Position numbers and translations under genes: made by a program
Shown: positions 59,595 to 64,000 of the stretch, piece by piece
Numbering within the stretch: the stretch's first letter is position 1
How the letters are laid out: the number at the start of each line of letters is the position of its first letter
Assembly: GCA_026710825.1 (NCBI GenBank)
Contig: JAPOQH010000019.1
Span: 1-64,000, forward strand
Origin: Chloroflexota bacterium
Lineage (GTDB): Bacteria > Chloroflexota > Dehalococcoidia > Lucifugimonadales > UBA3495
Direction of reading: 5' to 3'
DNA length: 64,000 nucleotides
Notes under the pieces: model-generated
What the model was told of the DNA's origin: nothing
The model's input: the letters and a program-made list of their open reading frames with translations, nothing else
Databases searched by the model: none

Positions 59595-61133
59595 ATGAAG
59601 TATGACGTGATCATCATCGGCGCCGGCTCGGCCGGCTGCACGATGGCGGCCCGCCTTACCGAGGACCCGGACCGTTCGGTGCTGGTGCTTGAAGCTGGGC
59701 CGGACTATCCCGACTTTGAGCTGTATCCCGACGACCTGAAGTACGGCTACGACCAGACGGCCTCCGCCGTCAACGCGCCGCACAACTGGACCTTCTGGGC
59801 GCAGAATCCCGGGCAGGCCAATCCCATGCCCGTCCCGCGCGGCCGTGTCGTCGGCGGATCGTCGGCCATCAACGGCCAGGTGCTGCTCCGCGGCGTGCCT
59901 GAGGACTATGACGCCTGGGCGGCGTTGGGAAATACCGAATGGGGATTCACCGAGTGCCTGCCCTACTTCCGCAAGCTTGAGACTGACACCGACATCAGCG
60001 ACGACTTCCACGGCAACACGGGTCCGATCCCGGTGCGCCGTCATCGCCGTGAGGATTGGCTGCCGGCCCAGTCGGCATTCTGGAGCGCCTGCCGGGAGGC
60101 CGGTTACCCTGACGACCCCGACATGAACCATCCGGACTCGGGCGGCGTGGGTCCCGTTCCGATGAACAACCCCAACGGCGTCCGCATGAGCACATCGATC
60201 ACGTACCTGCGGGAGGCGCGCCACCGGTTGAACCTGACCATCCGCGCCAACGTCACGTGCCGCCGCATCATTTTTGAGGGCAAGAAGGCCGTGGGCGTGG
60301 AGGTGGAGAGCGGCGGAGAAGTGTTCACCGTCGAGGGTGATGACATCATCCTGAGCTCGGGATCCATCGGGTCGCCTCAACTGCTCATGCTGTCGGGCGT
60401 TGGCCCGGCCGACCACTTGCGCGAGATGGGGATACCGGTGGTGCATGAACTGCCCGGCGTTGGGCAGAACCTCCGCGACCATCCCAACATCCGCGTGCCG
60501 GTGAAGGTCAAGGACGACTTTCCGCTGGACGCGTCGGCGCCGCGCACCCAGGTGTGTTTGCGGTACACGGCGACGGGCAGCCACCTGCGCAACGACATCC
60601 AGATCATGCAGTCGTCGTTCTCGTCGCCCATCGCCGGCGATCCGCTGGAGGCCGAGGGCATCCGGTTCACCTGCATCCTTGAACTGGCGATCGGTTCGGG
60701 ACACCTGCAACTGGCGAGCACTGACCCCAACGAACAGGTCGCGCTGAATTACAACTATTTCCAGGAGGAGTTCGACCTGGCACGGATGCGGGAAGCCGTC
60801 CGGCTGTGTGTGAACCTGCTGGACAGCGAGCACTACCGGGACGTGGCCGACGAACTGCTCGATCCGCTGCCTGCCGACCTGGAGAGCGACGAGGCGTTGA
60901 ACGACTGGCTGAAGCGCACGGTCAGCACCTCGCAGCACATCTCGGGCACCTGCAAGATCGGTACGCCCGACGATCCGATGGCCGTCGTTGACCAGCACTG
61001 CCGGGTGTACGGGCTCGAGAACCTGCACGTGGCCGACGCGTCGGTCATGCCCGACTGCATCCGTGCCAACACCAACTGCACGACGATCATGATCGCCGAG
61101 CGCAAGGCGGACTGGTTCCGCGCCGGCGAATAG
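59595..61133 (+). CDS. GMC family oxidoreductase (choline/alcohol dehydrogenase-like)
   Basis: A 512-residue FAD enzyme with GAGSAGCTMAARLTEDP at residues 9-25, PRGRVVGGSSAINGQV, SSGSIGSPQLLMLSGVGP, and the C-terminal SQHISGTCKIG with the catalytic His followed by NTNCTTIMIAE. It oxidises an alcohol, aldehyde or choline-like substrate. CAGGAGG lies close before the ATG. The selenoprotein candidate starts 28 bases downstream in the same direction and may share its transcript. Confidence 0.94.
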   Translation: MKYDVIIIGAGSAGCTMAARLTEDPDRSVLVLEAGPDYPDFELYPDDLKYGYDQTASAVNAPHNWTFWAQNPGQANPMPVPRGRVVGGSSAINGQVLLRGVPEDYDAWAALGNTEWGFTECLPYFRKLETDTDISDDFHGNTGPIPVRRHRREDWLPAQSAFWSACREAGYPDDPDMNHPDSGGVGPVPMNNPNGVRMSTSITYLREARHRLNLTIRANVTCRRIIFEGKKAVGVEVESGGEVFTVEGDDIILSSGSIGSPQLLMLSGVGPADHLREMGIPVVHELPGVGQNLRDHPNIRVPVKVKDDFPLDASAPRTQVCLRYTATGSHLRNDIQIMQSSFSSPIAGDPLEAEGIRFTCILELAIGSGHLQLASTDPNEQVALNYNYFQEEFDLARMREAVRLCVNLLDSEHYRDVADELLDPLPADLESDEALNDWLKRTVSTSQHISGTCKIGTPDDPMAVVDQHCRVYGLENLHVADASVMPDCIRANTNCTTIMIAERKADWFRAGE

Positions 61134-61161
61134 ATCAACAATCCAAAAAGGGGAAAGTAGA

Positions 61162-61941
61162 ATGACAACCGCAGTCAGAGAAGTTCACGTATACACCAAC
61201 CCTGGTTGATTCAGCTGCCGGACGTTGGAGGAATTCCTCGCGTCCAACGGTGTTCAGTATGAACACCACGACCTGCTGACCGACGACGCGGCGCGCGAGG
61301 ACCTGAAGGCCCGTGGCGTGCTGTCCGCGCCCGTCACCATCATCGACGGGACGGAAGTCATCATCGGGTACTACCCCAAGAAGCTGATCCCTGCGCTGGG
61401 ACTCGATGACGCGCCCATCGACCTGTCGGGCAAGACCGCCTGGCTGGCCGACAAGTACCGCGTGATCCTGGAGGCCGCCGTCAGAGCCACGCTGGAACTG
61501 AGCGAAGAACAGCTTGCCCAGCCGGTGCAATGGCGCCCTGAGATGCTGCGGGACACGCTGGTGCACATCGTATCGTTCCCGGAACTGGCCTACACCAGCC
61601 GCACTCGCGGTTCGATGAGCCAGGAGGATATGCGGGCGTGCCGCGAGAGCCTGGCGCACCTGGTCAAGCCCCAGGAGATAGCAGACTATGCCTGTGGCGT
61701 TGCCGACGGATTGGTCGCGTTCCTCAACAGCGGTGACACCGAGGGGTTCGATCGCGTGGTGCCCGCGCACTACGGCGGCGAAGTCACGGTACTGGAACTG
61801 CTCAACATCATCCTGAGCCACAGCACGCACCACCTCAAGCAGGTGTACTGGTTCATGGACACCAACCTGGGCCAGCCGGCCAAATCTCCCGCCACGGAAG
61901 CAGACATGGAGGGAATCTTCACGCCGGCTCAACTGATTTAG
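61162..61941 (+). CDS. Candidate selenoprotein: glutaredoxin-like domain fused to DinB-like domain, in-frame UGA = Sec
   Basis: From the ATG at 61162 (AGGGGAAA upstream) the frame reads VREVHVYTNPG, then TGA (61207-61209), then FSCRTLEEF. The UGA is codon 16 and falls exactly at the first Cys of the redox motif (PGCxxC in NrdH/glutaredoxins), giving PGUFSC. After it the glutaredoxin fold continues (APVTIIDGTEVIIGY, with the cis-proline). A DinB-like domain follows from about residue 95, with HIVSFPELAYTSRTRG and SHSTHHLKQVYW histidines. Coding quality is the same on both sides of the TGA. A hairpin follows the UGA. Without Sec it would start at TTG 61225. No Sec machinery is in the window. 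Confidence 0.78.
61207..61245 (+). promoter_or_regulatory. UGA codon and SECIS-like hairpin
   Basis: Ten bases after TGA (61207-61209), GGACG (61220-61224) pairs with CGTCC (61241-61245), and GAGG (61228-61231) pairs with CCTC (61236-61239) with a small internal loop between. The apical loop lies 22 bases after the UGA and is preceded by G, within the spacing reported for bacterial SECIS elements. The arrangement fits but is not proof. Confidence 0.55.
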
Positions 61942-61969
61942 CCACGCCCAAGGCGAAGGTTGAACGACG

Positions 61970-62953
61970 ATGGCAGAACCACTGATTACGTTGGACGAAT
62001 TACCCGAGACCCGGGTGATCATAGCCGGCTGGCGTCGTCAGTGGTCTGACGGCGGGAACATATCCAGCGGCATGCCGCGCTGGTTGATCGACAAAACGTC
62101 GGCTCGGCGCATCGGCCAGATGACCGATGAAATCTCGCGGATGTGTTTCCCGTTCCAGGTCGCCGGAACCCACGACCTCTATCGTCCCCGGGCTGCCTTC
62201 AACGAAGGCCTGCCCAGCCGTCCCATGCAATGGGACAACGGCTTCTGGGATGCTGGCGACGGCCTGGTGATATTTCTGGGCATCGAACCCTGGTACCGCA
62301 TCGACCTGTACGGTCAGGCGTTTTTCGAAGCCGTGGCCGCGCTGGGCAACCCCAAAATCGCCGCCGTGGAAGGGTACAACGGACCCGCTCCGCCGGAACT
62401 CGAACGGCGGATCTCCTGCGTATACAGCAAGGCGTCCATGTCCGACGAATTGCGCCAGCACGGCATGCTGTTTTCCAGCTACGGATCCCAGCAGCGTCAG
62501 GGCCCCACCATCGGCATGGCCATGGTGAGCATCGCCCACTACCATCATCCCGACGTGGAGATGGTGCGGGTCGGCGCCATGGCCCCCATGTTCCCGTTTA
62601 GTGGCGGCAGCGGTGGCGGCGGTGGCAGTGGCGGCCAACTGGGGATCACCACCGATCACCGGGCGTTCTACGACATCATGCGCCGGTTGAGGGCGTTGTA
62701 CTCAATGGAAATCGACCTGTCGGACCTCCGGCCCCGGTACGAAGAGGAAGCGGAGCGCCTCCAGGAATCGCTGGACCGCGTGGCCCAGAGGAACGAGGAA
62801 GCCCGTCGTTACATCGACCGGGTGCGCAGCGAGCACAACTTCCAGCCGTTCGAAGAGCCTATCGAGTTGTCGCCCGGCATCGAGGGGACGCTTGCCGATA
62901 TCCTCGGGCAGTTTGACTCACCCGGAGAGGATGACAACCCGCCGGAACGCTGA
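61970..62953 (+). CDS. PAC2 family protein
   Basis: The 327-residue protein contains the PAC2 (proteasome assembly chaperone 2-like) pattern. It shows an early VIIAGWRRQWSDGG, a DGLVIFLGIEPWYRIDLYGQAF region (shortened), a YGSQQRQGPTIGMAMVSIA segment, ITTDHRAFYDIMRRL, and a C-terminal coiled segment (RYEEEAERLQESLDRVA). It also has a Gly/Ser-rich loop (SGGSGGGGGSGG) near residue 215. Bacterial members are of unknown function. It follows the selenoprotein candidate by 28 bases, so the two may be cotranscribed. Confidence 0.82.
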   Translation: MAEPLITLDELPETRVIIAGWRRQWSDGGNISSGMPRWLIDKTSARRIGQMTDEISRMCFPFQVAGTHDLYRPRAAFNEGLPSRPMQWDNGFWDAGDGLVIFLGIEPWYRIDLYGQAFFEAVAALGNPKIAAVEGYNGPAPPELERRISCVYSKASMSDELRQHGMLFSSYGSQQRQGPTIGMAMVSIAHYHHPDVEMVRVGAMAPMFPFSGGSGGGGGSGGQLGITTDHRAFYDIMRRLRALYSMEIDLSDLRPRYEEEAERLQESLDRVAQRNEEARRYIDRVRSEHNFQPFEEPIELSPGIEGTLADILGQFDSPGEDDNPPER

Positions 62954-62978
62954 AACCCGGCGGTTCAAAGGATGCAAA

Positions 62979-63003
62979 AGGGGCGGGTCATCGACCCGCC
63001 CCT
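62979..63003. repeat. REP-like palindrome, GCGGGT type (convergent genes)
   Basis: AGGGGCGGGTC pairs with GACCCGCCCCT around a 3-base loop, between the PAC2 gene (+) and the VOC gene (-). It can act as a terminator for both, but has no clear T-run. Confidence 0.7.
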
Positions 63004-63031
63004 AAGCTTGCCAATCGGTGGTTAACGCGAA

Positions 63032-63481
63032 CTAGTCGAGGACCAGAACGGTGTTCTCCCGACCCTCGCGGCGCATTTCAGCCAGGCCTTCCTCAGGCGT
63101 TTCAAACTTGTCGTAGTAGAACTCGATGCCGTTGCCGTCCGGGTCCTCGAAATAGACGCTGCCGGTCATCCCGTGGTCGGTGGTGCGGTCAACCTTGATG
63201 TCGTTCTCAATCAGGCTGTGATACAGATCACGCAGAGAATCGAAGTCCTCCACCTGCACGGCGAAGTGGTTCAGCCCGATGTTGCCCTTGCGGGTCGTCG
63301 GCGAATCATCGGATGCCTGGAACAGCGCCAGATCGTGGTGGATCTCACCGCAGGTCAGGAACGTCGCGGTGGGGCGCGAAACTGCGATCTGGAAACCGAG
63401 AACCTCGGTGTAGAACTTGGTGGATGCCGCAACGTCGGAGACGTTGATTACCAGGTGGCCGACTTGCTTGGGTTTAACCAT
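63032..63481 (-). CDS. VOC family protein (glyoxalase/extradiol dioxygenase-like)
   Basis: A 149-residue protein of two beta-alpha-beta-beta-beta units. Metal ligands are visible as His in GHLVINVSDVAAS (unit 1), His in NHFAVQVEDF and Glu in GIEFYYDKF (unit 2). It has DPDGNGIEF, common to glyoxalases and dioxygenases. Its substrate is unknown. AAAGGAG upstream of the ATG at 63481 makes that start clear. Confidence 0.92.
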   Translation of the reverse strand: MVKPKQVGHLVINVSDVAASTKFYTEVLGFQIAVSRPTATFLTCGEIHHDLALFQASDDSPTTRKGNIGLNHFAVQVEDFDSLRDLYHSLIENDIKVDRTTDHGMTGSVYFEDPDGNGIEFYYDKFETPEEGLAEMRREGRENTVLVLD

Positions 63482-63575
63482 TTTGCTGCTCCTTTCGAAA
63501 TAAAATGGGCGCCTGTTGTTGGTCAATATACGACAGTTGTCGTCAACGGGCAAGAATGCGGCCGGATCCGCTGCG

Positions 63576-64000
63576 TCAGATTTCGTCCATCCTGCGCACC
63601 ATCGGGCGATACAGCCAGCCGCTTACGGAAATCACCAACAGCACTGCCGCGCCGCTGGTGATGGCCAGCGACCAGCCATAGAGTTGCGCAAGCCAGGTGA
63701 GCGGCCACGCGCCAAGAAAGTGGAACACCGGCGCCATCTGCATCATCGCCATCATCCGCCCGCGCATTTCCGGCGCCGTCGTCAACTGCATCAGCGAGCT
63801 GGACACCGGCCAGAACCCGCCGATGCTGGTCGAGCCGACCATGGCGACGAGGATGCAGCCAGCCCAGAACCAGGGCGTCCACGCCATCACCACCAACCCG
63901 ACGCAGCACAGGGTAACTTCCAGGTACATCAACCGGCCCTTGTGCTTGCGGTCGCCCCAACTGGCGACGACCATCGATCCGAGGAATGCGCCACCTCCCC
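63576..64000 (-). CDS. MFS transporter (partial, N-terminus outside window)
   Basis: This is the C-terminal 141 codons of a major facilitator protein. The frame is open to the last base, and its first residues read GGGAFLGSMVVASWGDRKHKG, which carries the loop motif between two helices. Hydrophobic segments follow at LYLEVTLCCVGLVVMAW-like positions (MYLEVTLCCVGLVVMAW), then ITSGAAVLLVISVSG, and the end YRPMVRRMDEI. An internal ATG at 63974 is not the start. Confidence 0.88.
   Translation of the reverse strand, partial: GGGAFLGSMVVASWGDRKHKGRLMYLEVTLCCVGLVVMAWTPWFWAGCILVAMVGSTSIGGFWPVSSSLMQLTTAPEMRGRMMAMMQMAPVFHFLGAWPLTWLAQLYGWSLAITSGAAVLLVISVSGWLYRPMVRRMDEI

Noticed and set aside
59568..61028. 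A 486-codon open frame on the minus strand
   Set aside because: Antisense to the GMC oxidoreductase gene.
61225..61941. A normal DinB-like gene starting with TTG at 61225
   Set aside because: There is a strong ribosome site and a clear redox-domain beginning upstream in the same frame, and the TTG start would cut off half of the glutaredoxin motif.
1..64000. tRNA, rRNA, CRISPR arrays, transposases, integrases
   Set aside because: I looked for cloverleaf-like sequence, repeat-spacer periodicity and DDE or tyrosine/serine recombinase motifs and saw none. A covariance-model search would be needed to exclude small RNAs.

Overview
The window is 64 kb of GC-rich, densely coding bacterial DNA, with genes on both strands in short operons. 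No rRNA, tRNA, CRISPR array, integrase or transposase was recognised. Gene content suggests a Chloroflexota genome, perhaps a marine or sponge-associated SAR202-type lineage (inference). The grounds are five luciferase-like flavin monooxygenase (LLM) genes, two Uma2-family nucleases, type I and III CoA-transferases, a CitE-like lyase, a GMC oxidoreductase, a fused ETF, and short REP-like palindromes between genes. No marker gene is present to settle the taxonomy.

Layout. 1-4.2 kb: a partial LLM gene, two convergent periplasmic-binding-fold proteins without transporter partners, sfsA and an endonuclease III-like glycosylase. 4.3-11.8 kb: cyanase, a cupin, an alpha/beta-hydrolase lacking its catalytic residues, an orotate phosphoribosyltransferase-like gene, an SDR, Uma2, an LLM and a pentapeptide-repeat/TIR-like protein. 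11.8-23.7 kb: a double-domain M16 peptidase, an isolated lower-GC GHKL ATPase, RNase PH, pncB with a fused ETF gene, NAD-dependent formate dehydrogenase, and DUF2277 with a YkgJ-like protein. 23.8-34.7 kb: Uma2, a CoA-transferase with a CitE-like lyase, two giant FtsX/MacB-type permeases and a coiled-coil protein. 35-43.5 kb: ilvE, plsY, a DMT exporter, an arylsulfotransferase-like propeller, a lipoprotein metallopeptidase, an atypical SDR and an ABC-ATPase/TOPRIM-like pair that resembles a defence module. 43.6-50.1 kb: a two-subunit CoA-transferase, a zeta-toxin-like kinase with a small partner, a SthA-type transhydrogenase, enoyl-CoA hydratase, tlyA and a PncC-like gene. 50-64 kb: three LLM genes, penicillin acylase, tandem MFS genes, a BrnT-like toxin/antitoxin pair, a GMC oxidoreductase, a glutaredoxin-DinB fusion with an in-frame UGA, a PAC2-like protein, a VOC protein and a partial MFS gene.

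Together the genes suggest an oxidative, acyl-CoA-centred heterotroph. Monooxygenases and GMC/SDR oxidoreductases would open unusual organic substrates. CoA-transferases, enoyl-CoA hydratase and CitE-like lyase would then process acyl-CoAs, with electrons passing to ETF or NAD(P)H and balanced by SthA. Formate and cyanate would be minor C1 and N sources.

The most striking observation is at 61162-61941. A glutaredoxin-like domain fused to a DinB-like domain has UGA exactly where the first cysteine of the CxxC motif should be, followed by a SECIS-like hairpin. This is a candidate selenoprotein that standard gene calling would truncate. Second-tier candidates are the ATPase/TOPRIM-like pair (41634-43543), the lone GHKL ATPase (14569-17004) and the pentapeptide/TIR-like fusion (10059-11348).
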